Source: Pterois miles
Lineage: Eukaryota > Chordata > Actinopteri > Perciformes > Scorpaenidae
Reading direction: 5' to 3'
NCBI GenBank assembly: GCA_947000775.1
Contig: CAMQGK010000247.1
Coordinates: 124,001-188,000, forward strand
DNA length: 64,000 nucleotides
The notes beneath the pieces were generated by a model. The model was not told the origin of the DNA. It saw nothing but the letters and a program-made list of their open reading frames with translations, and did no database searches. Below are positions 14,201 to 46,265 of the stretch, in pieces; within the stretch, counting starts at the first letter, position 1; each line of letters starts with the position of its first letter. The translations under genes and the position numbers were made by a program.

Positions 14201-17200
14201 ATCAACAGGACATTTATTAGCAATTATAATTCTGATGATCTCTTAAGATTGTAAGTAATTTATCAAAGAACAAGCCACACTAGAGGTTCAGTGAGGCTGT
14301 ACTGAAGCTAAGTACTTAGATCAGCATACTAGCATGAACACAATGACAATAGCAGGAATAATATTTACCATGGTCACCCTTATACATACAGTATAGCATG
14401 TTAGCATTCTAACATTGCAAATTAGCATAGAAATGACATTAATGCAGCAGGTATTTGATTATAAATTTAATTATTAGATACATTTTTGACTTTGTGATGG
14501 TGTTGAGAAAAGCCAGTGGCTCACCAAAGTCAGAGGAATTCATCACAGAAAATCATAAATGACTACTGAATTTTGTTCCAGGTCATCCAGTAGATGGTGA
14601 GATATTTTACAGTTAAGTAAATTGCAAAAAAAATGAAAAATAAAATAAAAATTGGAAATGATGCGCATATCGCACTGTTTAGCCAACCATTATCACTGCA
14701 GGGGAAATTGATTCACCACGACATCCCTAGTTGCTCCCACGGCGTTGTCCAGTCTGGGAGTTATCTGTGTTTTCGTCTTACAACTTTAACCCTTTCACAG
14801 TCTGTTTTTGGTCCATGAGAGTTAATTATAACATTGTGGTTGCCTAAAAATGCCTTATTCAGAGTTGAGTCGTACTTAGTTCGACCCTCTCGTGTCACTT
14901 CTGGTTGCAAAAAAACAAGATGGGGACGGCCAAAATGACAAACTCGAGGCTTCAAAATGACAGTCCACAAACCAGTGGGTGACGTATCTGTGACTACATC
15001 CACTTCTTATATGGTCTATGGTTGAATATCATGTTGGTTTGTCTAATGAGCAGATTATTTTACTTTCTCACGTTAAGTGACTCACTAAATAAACAGTTGC
15101 ATTTCATATCAAAGTGTATGTAAATGCTGCTCAGCCACACGGGCCACAGAACACAGAGCACTGAACCAATACAAAGAAATGTCTGATAATAAAAGAAGCA
15201 CTGCAAACTTTTAGAACAAATAAATATAACTATCAAAGAAACCACAGAGAGCGCAGTGCACAGCGTGTCTGACATGTTGGTCAGACATATGTCGTTTTAC
15301 ATAACTTCCTGAACCAGCTGCTCTCTCGCTCTTTCTGTGTCTCTCTGTTCAACAGTGGGAAATGGGGAACTGTAATTTGAGAAAAGGGGAAATGTTGATT
15401 TCTAACTGAAACTGCTGCACACATCACATCACTCTGTCAGGAGTGCACAAAGGCATGTATCCCTGCAGCATAGTGTAGTGTTGCAAGAGCACAGGGAAGA
15501 TCCTCTATTTGTGTAATATCATCAGGTGAGTGTGTGGGTACACGTCAGAGTGGACTCCCGTCTTCTGTTAATCACCGGATGTTTCTTAACCACTCTTGAC
15601 CTCATAGGATTTCCCAGAGTTTCACATGCACATGTGCACACACACACTTCAAGACATCATGATGAGTCCTATCAGATACAATCAAAGATTCCCGTGAAGA
15701 TATTTAAGCTAACAATCATATGACAGTCTGTCTCTTCTTCTTTGTCATGCCCTGCTGTTGTTGTCTTTCTCGTCTCTGTCTCATATTTTGCCCACACCCT
15801 GACTCTGAATCCTCTCTGTCCTCTCAGGCACAACGCGTCTAGGTAGTTTTCTTATTTCTGCCAGATTATGTTTTCAATCCAGTTTGCATGAGAGATTGTT
15901 TATTAGTGAGCATGATATATCAAAAGCTTGACAAGAGGATGAAATCTGGTCTGATAGTCTGTGATCCAAGTTTTTAGTGTGGATCTGGATTCTGGAGAAC
16001 CCAGGCATTTTTTAGAAAAAAAAAAAAATTAACGAATAGTCAGGAAATATGATTATTCACTTTCTGAGAGTTAGAAGAGAAGATTGATACCACTTTTTAG
16101 TTTGTTGGTAAATATGCTGGAGCCAGCACCCAGCTAGCTTAGCTTAGCATAAAGACTGGGAATGTAGGAAAACGCTAGCTTGGTTCTGTCCAAAGGTAAC
16201 GCAATCCACCTACTAGCATCTCTAAAGTTCACTCATCATCCCAACTCGTCATATACTTACACTTTATTTAGTCACATTTTGGTCACACTAAACACTTTGT
16301 GCTGTGAATTATACAAATACACTTGCTTTGGTTTAGGGAACAAAACCACTTAGTCAGGTTTAGGAAAAAACATCATGGTCGGGCTTAAAATTACCACTTT
16401 TTTACATTTTGTGCAAATGTGACTTGACGTGAGCACGGAAAAGGAACAAACAGCTGATTGTAAAGTGAAAGTGAAACATAACGTATGGGACACAAACAGT
16501 TGTCTCCTGGTGAAAGTATTGTGTTGTTGGACCCATCCACCATCCCTCCCACCTGCTCTGTGAGTGACTACGTCACCACAGCACTTTCCCTAAGCGTCTA
16601 CTGTTGCCGCAGATGGGCTTACATGGTAGTTCATGGAAAGCCTGCTGCATCTCATAGCGCTGCTAAAAGGTGCCTTGTGTGACGGTATCGAACGTCAAGA
16701 CAAAGAGTTGGTATTTGACGTCCTGAGAATGAGAACTGGCTGAACATGTTATATCTTCATTGTTTAATCTGTACAAAAAAAATGTAAATACGATAACTTG
16801 TTTTACAGGGGGTTTCGGGTTGTTTCTTGACCGTGAGCAGCTGCTCACGGTCAAGATATCACGGATATGACGACATATGTAATAGCTATAATGTGATGAT
16901 TAGTAGTGAGCTTTAGAAGTACTGGTGGGCAGATTATGTCTCCTTTCCACAGAGCCAGGCTAGCTGTTTTCCCCTTAAAACATATTGACAAAATCTCTTT
17001 GCACATGCCTTTTTAATCATCATCATCCCCTCCTCACACTTTATACCTCTAAGCTCCCCCGATGTGAGCAGATAGAGATCACACTATTTTCCTGTCGGCC
17101 AGCCTTGAAGCTTCAGTGCTGCTGCCTGGTTGCTAAGGAAATGGCCTATGGAAATGGATCAGGAAAAGGTTTGTGTGTGTGATTGAGTGTGTTACCTGGG

Positions 17201-17497
17201 ACATCTGTGGACGCAGATTGATCTCTCTCAGGTTGACTGCCTGAGGCAGCAGGTTGTTGAGCAACTGGCAGAGCAGTACGCCGTCTCTCAGAGCCTGAGC
17301 CAGGTCACACACCTGGTACAGCACACACACACATAACATCTGACTGGGGAACCAAGACTGGATGTGTGTTCATGTGTTAGTGTGTGTTGTATGTGAAACA
17401 GCTGATTTACCTGTGCACCCTCCCATGTGACTCGGTGGTTCTCAGGAAGAACTCGACAGTCGATTAACCACATCGCACACTGCCGCCACAACTCCAT
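2770..17497 (-). CDS. vav1: vav1, 5' part (16 coding exons; 3' part off left edge)
   Basis: Rho/Rac guanine-nucleotide exchange factor acting below antigen and growth-factor receptors at the plasma membrane. Coding exons, 5' to 3' on the minus strand: 17411-17497, 17196-17312, 14027-14143, 11345-11403, 9600-9665, 7986-8094, 6369-6464, 6132-6197, 5929-6032, 5745-5844, 4824-4919, 3547-3615, 3347-3433, 3171-3256, 2960-3095, 2770-2879. All have GT-AG ends and the phases chain without a break for 1,505 coding bases (about 501 residues). Seen: CH domain (1-119), acidic hinge with three tyrosines (Y141, Y159, Y173, matching human Y142/Y160/Y174), DH (about 193-375), PH (about 400-502). The start follows from MELWRQC, the usual VAV1 N-terminus. 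C1, SH3, SH2 and SH3 exons are not in the window. VAV2/VAV3 were considered; residue similarity and the SH2D3A-TRIP10 neighbours favour VAV1. Confidence 0.95.
2960..3095 (-). CDS. vav1: vav1 coding exon 15 (PH domain)
   Basis: 136 bases, phase 2 in, phase 0 out, acceptor cgtcag, donor AAGAAG|gtcttt. Contains [20 protein letters not shown] and ends GEKDNKK. Confidence 0.95.
3171..3256 (-). CDS. vav1: vav1 coding exon 14 (PH domain start)
   Basis: 86 bases, phase 0 in, phase 2 out, acceptor cttcag, donor GACAG|gtgtgt. Contains [15 protein letters not shown]. Confidence 0.95.
3347..3433 (-). CDS. vav1: vav1 coding exon 13 (DH end / DH-PH linker)
   Basis: 29 codons, phase 0-0, acceptor gtttgcag, donor ATG|gtgagg. 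Contains [20 protein letters not shown]. Confidence 0.95.
3547..3615 (-). CDS. vav1: vav1 coding exon 12 (DH domain)
   Basis: 23 codons, phase 0-0, acceptor tttctgcag, donor GAGA|gtaagt. Reads [20 protein letters not shown]. Confidence 0.95.
3689..4723 (+). mobile_element. interspersed fish repeat with nested LINE tail
   Basis: Starts cagtggtggaggaagta, continues with the (ctttacttaagtaaaagt) motif, and ends agttacattcc, the usual ends of a very common teleost element. A LINE-like 3' tail with attaataaag and TCTTA repeats sits inside at about 4195-4250. It lies in the intron between vav1 exons 11 and 12. Confidence 0.6.
4724..4809. repeat. (CA)n microsatellite
   Basis: About 43 CA units, 14 bases from the donor of vav1 exon 11; read as UG repeats in the vav1 pre-mRNA. 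Confidence 0.98.
4824..4919 (-). CDS. vav1: vav1 coding exon 11 (DH domain core helix)
   Basis: 32 codons, phase 0-0. Contains [20 protein letters not shown], the conserved DH region 3 that packs against the GTPase. On the sense strand its acceptor is the end of a roughly 290-base CT tract, and its donor gtatgt is followed 14 bases later by a TG repeat. Confidence 0.96.
4920..5209. repeat. (GA)n purine tract, about 290 bases
   Basis: Almost pure GA with occasional GTGTGA/GTGAGT interruptions. On the vav1 sense strand it is an unbroken CT tract running into the acceptor of exon 11. Confidence 0.98.
5745..5844 (-). CDS. vav1: vav1 coding exon 10 (DH domain)
   Basis: 100 bases, phase 2 in, phase 0 out, acceptor cctcag, donor GAG|gtgagg. 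Contains [18 protein letters not shown]. Confidence 0.95.
5929..6032 (-). CDS. vav1: vav1 coding exon 9 (DH domain)
   Basis: 104 bases, phase 0 in, phase 2 out, acceptor atttgtag, donor GAGAG|gtacac. Contains [14 protein letters not shown]. Confidence 0.94.
6132..6197 (-). CDS. vav1: vav1 coding exon 8 (DH domain)
   Basis: 22 codons, phase 0-0, acceptor tgtgcag, donor ATA|gtggta. Reads [19 protein letters not shown], near-identical to human VAV1. Confidence 0.95.
6369..6464 (-). CDS. vav1: vav1 coding exon 7 (DH domain start)
   Basis: 96 bases, phase 0-0, [19 protein letters not shown], conserved region 1 of the DH domain. The 3' splice site is a run of CAG triplets, so up to three in-frame acceptors are possible. 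Confidence 0.93.
6970..7862 (+). mobile_element. hAT-like remnant hosting a nested element
   Basis: Left end cagtgattcccacactggg and right end ggaaccattga form the inverted ends typical of fish hAT-derived repeats. The middle (7116-7776) is a different inserted element. Confidence 0.5.
7116..7776 (+). mobile_element. family A non-autonomous DNA element, full-length copy (661 bp)
   Basis: Ends tagggctgtcaa and ttgacagccctt are inverted repeats. Flanks ggtataat and gtaataat match at 6 of 8 positions, as an old 8-bp target duplication would. No coding capacity. Other copies are at 20,290, 24,328, 31,010, 43,985, 44,860, 53,450 and 61,540. Confidence 0.8.
7986..8094 (-). CDS. vav1: vav1 coding exon 6 (acidic region, second and third regulatory Tyr)
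   Basis: 109 bases, phase 2 in, phase 0 out, donor ACT|gtgagt. Very acidic; contains [10 protein letters not shown] (Tyr159) and GDEIYEDLM (Tyr173), matching human Y160 and Y174. The third is the main DH-occluding tyrosine in mammals. Confidence 0.95.
9600..9665 (-). CDS. vav1: vav1 coding exon 5 (acidic region, first regulatory Tyr)
   Basis: 66 bases, phase 2-2, acceptor ctttag, donor GATAGA|gtgagt. Reads [20 protein letters not shown]. Tyr141 matches human Y142, one of three tyrosines whose phosphorylation releases autoinhibition of the DH domain in this family. Confidence 0.93.
10202..10546 (-). mobile_element. copy of the 3689-type fish repeat, inverted
   Basis: Begins cagtgggggatgtaactaag and ends gtacttctcccacc, the reverse orientation of the element at 3689-4723, shorter. 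A further fragment is at about 21,340-21,530. Confidence 0.6.
10562..11132 (+). mobile_element. hAT-like element with gggctgcaa ends
   Basis: Left end cagggctgcaactaatgac, right end gttgcagctcta. The interior contains the widespread fish motif around tttcccaaagcccaacatga. A degenerate relative is at about 26,840-27,050. Confidence 0.65.
11345..11403 (-). CDS. vav1: vav1 coding exon 4 (CH end / linker)
   Basis: 59 bases, phase 0 in, phase 2 out; acceptor gtgacag, donor CTCCA|gtaagt. Reads [19 protein letters not shown], corresponding to VIYTLSALS in human VAV1. Confidence 0.9.
12391..13033. repeat. long imperfect inverted repeat (foldback)
   Basis: The arm 12,391-12,693 is the imperfect reverse complement of about 12,842-13,033; e.g. 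gcggctctccacaataattc against gaattattgtggcgagccgc. Lies in the vav1 intron between coding exons 3 and 4. Confidence 0.7.
14027..14143 (-). CDS. vav1: vav1 coding exon 3 (CH domain)
   Basis: 39 codons, phase 0-0, acceptor ttttag, donor AAAG|gtatca. Reads [18 protein letters not shown] through [12 protein letters not shown], the C-terminal CH helices. Confidence 0.95.
16060..16980 (+). repeat. interspersed fish repeat (cttagcttagcataaagact type)
   Basis: Contains the motif gcttagcttagcataaagac at about 16,137, shared with copies near 33,040, 49,440 and (reverse) 51,320. The segment includes a 32-bp perfect palindrome at 16,825-16,856. Confidence 0.5.
17196..17312 (-). CDS. vav1: vav1 coding exon 2 (CH domain)
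   Basis: 39 codons, phase 0 in and out, acceptor ctgtaccag. Contains [17 protein letters not shown], the core CH helix that is near-identical to human VAV1, and ends RPQMSQ. Confidence 0.95.
17411..17497 (-). CDS. vav1: vav1 coding exon 1 (start codon, CH domain)
   Basis: ATG is at 17497-17495. 29 codons, [20 protein letters not shown] onward to EGAQ, then a gtaaat donor. An AG at 17510 (ctatcag) could be an acceptor for an upstream non-coding exon. Phase 0 out. Confidence 0.93.
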
Positions 17498-18043
17498 CTT
17501 TGTTTTCTGATAGACAAATGAGACAAGACTTTACTACACCTCATACATTCTCACAGACACAATATTCAATAACCAGTGAACACCCAATAGTAGTAAATCA
17601 GCCAGTCAGGTCAAATTAATGGATCAGAGATCAGTTAGCTTCACAAGAACCCAGAAATGAAGTTTTCTTTCTTTCATTTTTTTGAAATATATTCATTGTC
17701 TGAATACACACTTATGAAAATCTCTCTCTCAACTTTTCCTCCCTCATTACACAAATAAAAAAGCTCTAAATCTCCCTTTGTTACAGTTTGACATCTCTTT
17801 TCCTCAGTGAACTGGAACCTGGATATGGAAATTATTGATGATATGTTTAATCAGTCTGAGACCAAATCAGCTGGCCTACAGCGAGCACTGAGCAGCCACT
17901 CACTCCGTCCTTTCAGTTAAATATTGAAGCGGCCTTCTTGAAACCTGGTAAAATAACAAAAATGCCACTATTCCACTAGACAATGTGATAATTTTCTACC
18001 TTTATATCAGTGTGTATCAGTGAGTATTACAAACAGCTCTCAC

Positions 18044-18200
18044 CTTCAGTTTCCTCTGGCGGTTCTGTGTCTTCGTTCTCAGTGTTCTCCTCCCTCGATT
18101 ATCTCATTGACTTCAGCGTTCTCGTTCTGCCTTTCTTCCGTGGTGGGTGTTCTGCAGAGCTGCACTGTGTCAAAGACTTTTAACTTCATCCCGCAACTTC
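18044..18200 (-). other. vav1: candidate non-coding first exon of vav1
   Basis: On the minus strand a good donor (CTGAAG|gtgaga, boundary at 18044) ends a stretch that could splice to the acceptor just upstream of the vav1 ATG (ctatcag, about 17510). The upstream limit is arbitrary. The stretch has upstream ATGs. Support is only the donor/acceptor pair and position. Confidence 0.25.
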
Positions 18201-18229
18201 CTTTTTCCTCTGACGCACCCTCACAGTTG

Positions 18230-18270
<41 letters not shown>

Positions 18271-18272
18271 AC
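18230..18272. repeat. (CA)n microsatellite
   Basis: About 20 CA units with one TA interruption. Confidence 0.95.
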
Positions 18273-19947
18273 AAAGTTGTTGCTGCTGCTGTGAGTGGTG
18301 CATATTGATAAAAGCGGAGTGTGATCTCTGTGTGAAATAGTGTGTGTGTATGTGTGCAGTACAGAACACTAGTTTAACAAACAGTAAATGTGTAGCACCA
18401 GCATCCACATTATTTAAACAGCCCGTCAAACAAACTTCTAATGTGGTAAAATTACGCAATGACGATGCAAATGCATGTCTCATTTAAGGTTTTAAGTCTG
18501 TGGAGGTCATACAGTTTAGTAGGGCTGAGTATTGTCAAGAATCTGGCGATACGACACGTATCATGATGCAAGGGTTACGATTCAATATACAAATATACTT
18601 ATTAGTCTAGTCATCAAACTCTTTCTCCTCTGAAGATACACCTATACATCACCCTCCCTGAGTAGATGGTAGATGGAGGTCGTGCTGTCTGGAGCAGAGT
18701 GGCAGCAGCTTCTGTCTGGAACAGTTTGGATCTTCTGGATCCAACGGTGCGACCCGGCTTGGGTCCTTTCTCTCCCTCTGTGGCTCTCTTTGGTGTCCTC
18801 GGACGACCTTGTTTTTGGATGGCTGGCGTGTCACCTCGATGCATGTTTCCATCTCCATCTTTCTCTGTCTGGGGAGGCATCTCTGAGCCATTTCTTCAGA
18901 CCCCCCTCCTCAGAGCTGGATGGGTCACTGGATTCAAAAGATTCTAGACCTAAAGTCTTTCTTTAAGTCTCCTCACAATGGCTGGGATTCACCAGCACGT
19001 AGATACAGCGGAGCTGCTTCAGGCTTCAGCAGCTGTTTCAGCCGTCAGGGCAGAGCGGCAACTTAGTTAGCTTCTTAGTATAAGTTAGGAAAGAGGGCGT
19101 GGCGTTTAGTTAGTGAGAGAACAGGATTCTCCTCCCATCTGAAAAACTATTCTGATTCTTTAGTAAAACTTCCTTTGTTACATTAAACTAGTTGACTTTT
19201 TTTCAGCATGATTCATTCTTCCATATTTGAAATCTTGGCTTCATCTCTTTCAGATATATACCAAACACAAGACATCAACCACTGAATAAAAGTTCATCTA
19301 CTGAATCAAAATTAATCAAACAATTACATCACACAGATGAATCTGATGTAATGACCCGATTAGCATAAAAGATAAGGTTTTGGTCTACAACCTGCATTTT
19401 ATTTTAACTTGCTTTGGTTGAATTTATGTCACCAACTTCCTGCCACTAGAGCACATGTTAGTGAAGCATAACACATCAATTCATGTCCACTGTAACGTTA
19501 GAATTAGATTGTTCTGCCTCCATAATGTGTCTGTGTTTCACTATTTCTCTGCCAGAGAAAGACCAAATATTTGACCTGTTGACCTGTAAGTCATAAACCT
19601 TCATCTGGTCAGGACCGTACTGGGTTGTTATCAAGTGAGATTCACCAGGCTGGTTGGAAATGAAGAGTCTCACCACTTACAGCCCTGAGAGGTCAAACAA
19701 ACAGTTGCTAGAAGAATGTAAAAGTTAAGATGTGTACTGTGGATTCATCAATAGTTTCATTATTACATTTCATATTCTTCATCTTTCAGTCATCATCCGC
19801 TACACAATACTCTAAGCAATATATATATTATATATTTCAATTTTTAAAAAATCTAATCTTATGAAACTGTCATAATATAAAGAACACACCGCCATATGCA
19901 TAAAATCTGATTTAAAAAGTGTTTACTTTTTTTTATACAGTCAGAAG

Positions 19948-20240
19948 ATCCCAGGCGAAGGCGGGGTACACCTGGACAGGTCGCCAGTCCATTGTAGGGC
20001 ACTTTTAGACAGGCAACCATTCACGCTCACATCCACACCTACGGGCAATTTAGAGTCATCAATTAACTTGAACTGCATGTCTTTGGACTGTGGGAGGAAG
20101 CCGGAGTACCTGGAGAAAACCCACACTTACACGGGGAGAACATGCAAAATCCACACAGAAGAGTCCCAAGTTGGATTTGAACCTGCGACCCTCTTGCTGT
20201 GAGGTAACAGTGCTCACAACTGCACCACCTTGCAGCCCTA
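19948..20240 (-). mobile_element. tRNA-headed retroposon, minus-strand copy
   Basis: On the minus strand it has the same head (tgtgagcactgt...cctcacagcaag...ggttcaaatcc, a B-box-like motif) and middle (tgcatgttctccccgtgtaa) as the plus copy at 20,708. More diverged, so probably older. Confidence 0.7.
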
Positions 20241-20694
20241 GGGCTTGTGAATAAAATATTAAATTTATGATTGAAAATCAGCAACACAAATTGTCAATGA
20301 CACATATTGTCCAGAAACCCTCACAGGTACTGCATTTAACATAAAAAAAATATGCTCAAATCATGAAATGGAAAAAAGAAATTAGTGGCATTAAAATGAA
20401 CTTGCATTAACGAGTTAGAAATAGAGTTTTGACTGAGTTAATCTTAGCATGTAAACTATTAATAAAAAATTGATAGTGTTTTAGAGAATCAATACAGTAT
20501 CACAACACATAATATTGTGATACTTTTCAAACACCCCAATGATTTAGAGGCATACGTTGAAGGTTTCTTCACAAAGATCCACTTTTGCGTCTCCAAAATA
20601 CTGTAAGAATCACAGACAAAGGAACAAAAGATTAAATCTGTCACAGTATCTTAAGGAGAAACTACAAAAGTAAAATCCTATCTTTACCGTATAT

Positions 20695-21092
20695 ATGAGC
20701 CGTGGCGGGCTGCATGGTGGTGTAGTGGTTAGCGCTGTCGCCTCACAGCAAGAGGGTCGCAGGTTCGATTCCAGCTTGCGGCTCTTCTGTGTGGAGTTTG
20801 CATGTTCTCCCCGTGTAAGCGTGGGTTTTCTCCGGGTACTCCGGCTTCCTCCCACCACCCAAAGACATGCTGTTTAGGTTAATTGATTACTCTAAATTAC
20901 CCGTAGGATGTGAGCGTGAATGGTTGTCTGTCTATATGTTGTCTGTCTCTATGTGCCCTGCGATGGACTGGCGACCTGTCCAGGGTGAACCCCGCCTTCG
21001 CCCTATGCCAGCTGGGATCGGCTCCAGCCCCCCCGCGACCCCTAACGGGATAAGCGGTTGACGATGGATGGATGGATGGATGAGCCGTGGCG
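20695..21092 (+). mobile_element. tRNA-headed retroposon with 13-bp target duplication
   Basis: Element 20,708-21,079 with an A-box-like tagtggttagcg and B-box ggttcgattcc (20,762-20,772), ending in GGAT repeats. Perfect 13-bp flanking repeats atgagccgtggcg at 20,695-20,707 and 21,080-21,092 mark a retroposition event. The family is abundant in teleosts; a formal name is not assigned here. Confidence 0.8.
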
Positions 21093-22147
21093 AGGCAGAC
21101 TGCTGTCATGAAATCATTTAAAGAAAAATCTGGGCTCTTCTTAATGAATAATGGAGCAGCTGCTCAGACACTGATAGCACCCAGTGGTGATTTTACTGGA
21201 TTCACAACTGAAAATCTCCACAAACACCTTTCACAATCACTTATTTAGTGTCACTGGATCAACAAAAAGACTTGAACTTGAAAAACTAGTGATGTCAGCA
21301 ATTAAAGTCATTAAGTTCTGATGTAAAACACACATGTAAAACATTTTGAAATACAGCTATGTATATTTACTAAAATGCAATTCTGAGGTACTTACACCTT
21401 CCATTATATAATACTTTGTACTTCTGCTACACTAATTAAGGTGAAATATTGTGCATTTTAGTCCTCTACATTATTATGAATGCTTTAGTTACTTTGCAGA
21501 TTTTCCATGCGAAACATTATTATTATTATTATATATTCAAAACATTATATATTCACACTATTAAAGATTAAATATCCAACAGTATGTAACATACTAAAAA
21601 TGATCTACCTGATGAACAGCTACAGCATAAACGTGTGTGTAGTGCTTTTACTGATACTCTAAGTATATTACTCACAAATCTGTACAGTATGTTTGATTTA
21701 ATCATTAAATGCCCAGAGCATAAATGAGTTGATCAAACTAACAAACCAGATAGATATTCCCCACAGATTGAAAATAGATGCTGCTGTGTTGGAAGCACAA
21801 GATATCGATGGAGAACAAAATAACTGTTTAAGTTTCTTCTGCTGTCAAACATAAGAGAGGGATGGGTGTGCTGATATTACGTTTCAAACTCTATGTAAGA
21901 TGTGATCAAGAGGGGAGGGTAGCTTTTATGGGCATGATTGAGGGGTGGAGAACCCATATGACACAAATGTTTTCACTTTCCCACATCCTCTCAAAAAACA
22001 ACATATTGACATCATCACAGTAAGAATAAGAAGTGACATAATAATGCATTAAACTAGGGGAAATTAAGTTTTTGCTTTCACCTTTCGAGAAGCAGTTAAT
22101 CTTCTGGAGCTTCATCATAACAAAGAACACATTGATAGGACTGTTTC

Positions 22148-22454
22148 TTAAAAGGGCACTCCAGTGATTTACTGCCGCATGTCCATAAAGCTGAGGGACC
22201 TGTGAGAGATGGATAAAAAAAAATAATCGAAATGGAAGCAGTAGAGGATCCTGACTTAGTCCATAAGTGCTTGATCCTGCATCACCCATAATGCACCATC
22301 TTTTCTTAGACGCCTTGTAAACACCCATGTCTTTCAAATTCAGTGGCACTAGCTTGCAATCGAGACATAATACAACTTAACACAGGCTGAGTGGTAGTCA
22401 GCATAACAAGTTAATTGACTCTTTATGTGTAAAATTGGTGGAGTGCCCCTTTAA
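22148..22454. mobile_element. small TTAA-flanked inverted-repeat element (about 300 bp)
   Basis: TTAA at 22,148-22,151 and 22,451-22,454 flank inverted ends AAGGGCACTCC and GGAGTGCCCCT. No coding capacity. Confidence 0.6.
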
Positions 22455-23519
22455 ATCACTGGTTCCCAACCTGCAGGTCCTGACCCACGCTAGGGGTCAC
22501 CAAAACTTTCTTGATTTTAAAGGGTGTATCAACTTTTCAAAAATATGCAGTTGGCTAATATCTCAGCATTTCACTCACTTCTGTAAATAAAAGTAAATGA
22601 AGTTGTTATTTTTAAAGTTTATTGAAGATTAATATTTCATACACCAGTATGAACCCTTGGCCTTCCCTCTCTGCTAAACAGACTCATCCTGTATTAGAAA
22701 AGTGTGCAGTTAAAACAACCACAGAGCTAACAGAACAATAGCCATATGTCAGGGAGAGGAAAACACTTAATTTGTCAAAAAAAAGCCTATTAAATAAAGA
22801 AATAAAAAAAGACAAACACAGAGAACTGTATTAAACATGACAGGAAAACATATTTCCGATGCAATAATCGCAGGAAATGATCTGCTCAAAATTCACTGAA
22901 ATTGTTAATTTTACACTTTTCATATTGTGTTCACTAAATGGATTAATTGTACAGTTGCTCTACACTATTATTGCATTGAATTGCATTATGCAGTGAATAT
23001 ACAGAAATATGACCTATCCATAAAATGTGTCTCTTAGTCAGGGGTCGTAGATTTATTCAATAATAGAAAAGGGGTCCCTCAGGGAGAAAGGTACCCTGAG
23101 AGAAAAGACCTGTGCCACTTATGACTTCAGCACTAGGTGTCAGCCTTATACACATCACCTTTATTCCTGCAGATACTGACTCTCCTGACGTCCTGCCTGG
23201 ACAGACAGGTTGCCAGACACACCACAGGACATGCATGCCTATCTCTGACTTGACATGTTGACAGCTGCCTAACAGTCCTACATTTCATATCACCTCTTCT
23301 TGTTTTTCTGAACTCTATCTCTCTCTCTCATGACATGCCTCAACCTGCGCTCTCCGCCTCCTCCTGAGAGCTCATGCTAATGTCTGCGCTGTGATTTGCT
23401 GCTGTCTGAGGGGTACTGTGTGCCCACTGCACGATCTGATTGGTCTTTTGATAGACCCTGCAGGTTTGAGGGGGAGCGCGCTTCCACTGTTACCACAAAG
23501 AGAAAGTGAGAGACAGTCT

Positions 23520-23675
23520 TAATGACAGAGGTTACAACTCAGGTGAGAGCAGCTGCAAAGGAGGGAGGAAAACAGGGGGAAAGCAAGAAACGAAAGAGCC
23601 ACTATGAGATAGAAATATAACAAGGAGAACGAGAGAAGTAACATCCCAGAGCGCTACGGTGGACCCTGCAAACAG
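23520..23675 (+). promoter_or_regulatory. sh2d3a: candidate distal promoter and 5' non-coding exon of sh2d3a
   Basis: A stretch ending AACAG|gtaggt at 23675 looks like a 5' untranslated exon that splices to the acceptor ttcag at 23894, two bases before the ATG at 23897. An inverted CCAAT (gattgg, about 23437) and a purine-rich leader lie just upstream. No TATA box is obvious and the transcription start is unknown. Confidence 0.45.
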
Positions 23676-23896
23676 GTAGGTGTTACATACTGTAGCTGCT
23701 ACAAGGCAAACACCACAGGAGCTCTCTGCTCGTCTGTCTAGTTGGCTGATTTCTAAGTAAGTAATAGTAAGCTGATGTCACTTTACTCTTTCATTAGTAC
23801 TTTACTCAGACACTTGTGTAGAAAAAACATGTACAAGCATGTGTGAGTGCATTTGTGTTGGTATGTAATCAGTATCTGTGTTTCTGCTGTTCAGAC

Positions 23897-45794
<21,898 letters not shown>

Positions 45795-46265
45795 GCCTCA
45801 GGGTCTGCTCCACTAAGGGAAAGGTGGAGTCAGCTCTTTCACTGGAGGACAGAGAGATGAACGTGAAATGTTTTTAGTTGAGCCTCGGTGTGTTGCGGCA
45901 GCCAAAGCACAGAGGAAAGGTTATTTTTGCGATGTGAGACTTTCAAGCTTGTCAAGTGACAACGTAACTTATAAAAGAATGAATTGTATTTTGAATGTGT
46001 GGACAGGGCTGCGCTGGATGTTGTGTTTATCCAAAAACTAGCATCTGTTTACTTCCTGAAATGTTTATTGTTGATACACAGTTCAGATCTGTGTTACAAA
46101 TCAACACCACTCGTTTGATACTTGAGCTTTATAAGGACCAACATGTACCCGAACAGTTAGTTCCCTTTGTACATGACCTGCTGCTGTAAGGGACCACACT
46201 GGAAATTATGTTTTTCATTTCACTGTTTCTAATGCAATAAATGTATTTGTTGAATTTTTGCATGT
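45795..46265 (+). terminator. sh2d3a: sh2d3a 3' untranslated region and polyadenylation signal
   Basis: AATAAA at 46236-46241, about 440 bases after the stop, is the best polyadenylation signal, followed by a TG/T-rich stretch. A second AATAAA is at 46383-46388. No GU-rich element was measured. Confidence 0.6.

Larger units (their letters stand above)
18201..23519. other. intergenic region between divergent vav1 and sh2d3a
   Basis: No exon could be supported. Holds a CA microsatellite (18,230-18,272), a GC-richer stretch at 18,610-18,960 whose open frames show no recognisable domain, a pair of inverted tRNA-headed retroposons (19,948-20,240 and 20,708-21,079), and a TTAA-flanked small element (22,152-22,450). 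From about 22,455 a hAT-like decayed segment follows (cactggttcccaacctg). Confidence 0.6.

Noticed and set aside
18614..18880. 88-codon minus-strand frame containing KQGRPRTPKRA, AT-hook-like
   Set aside because: No second exon, no recognisable family, overlapping open frames on both strands typical of GC-rich non-coding DNA.
21906..22349. 147-codon minus-strand frame
   Set aside because: Overlaps the TTAA-flanked element and intergenic AT-rich DNA; no recognisable domain.
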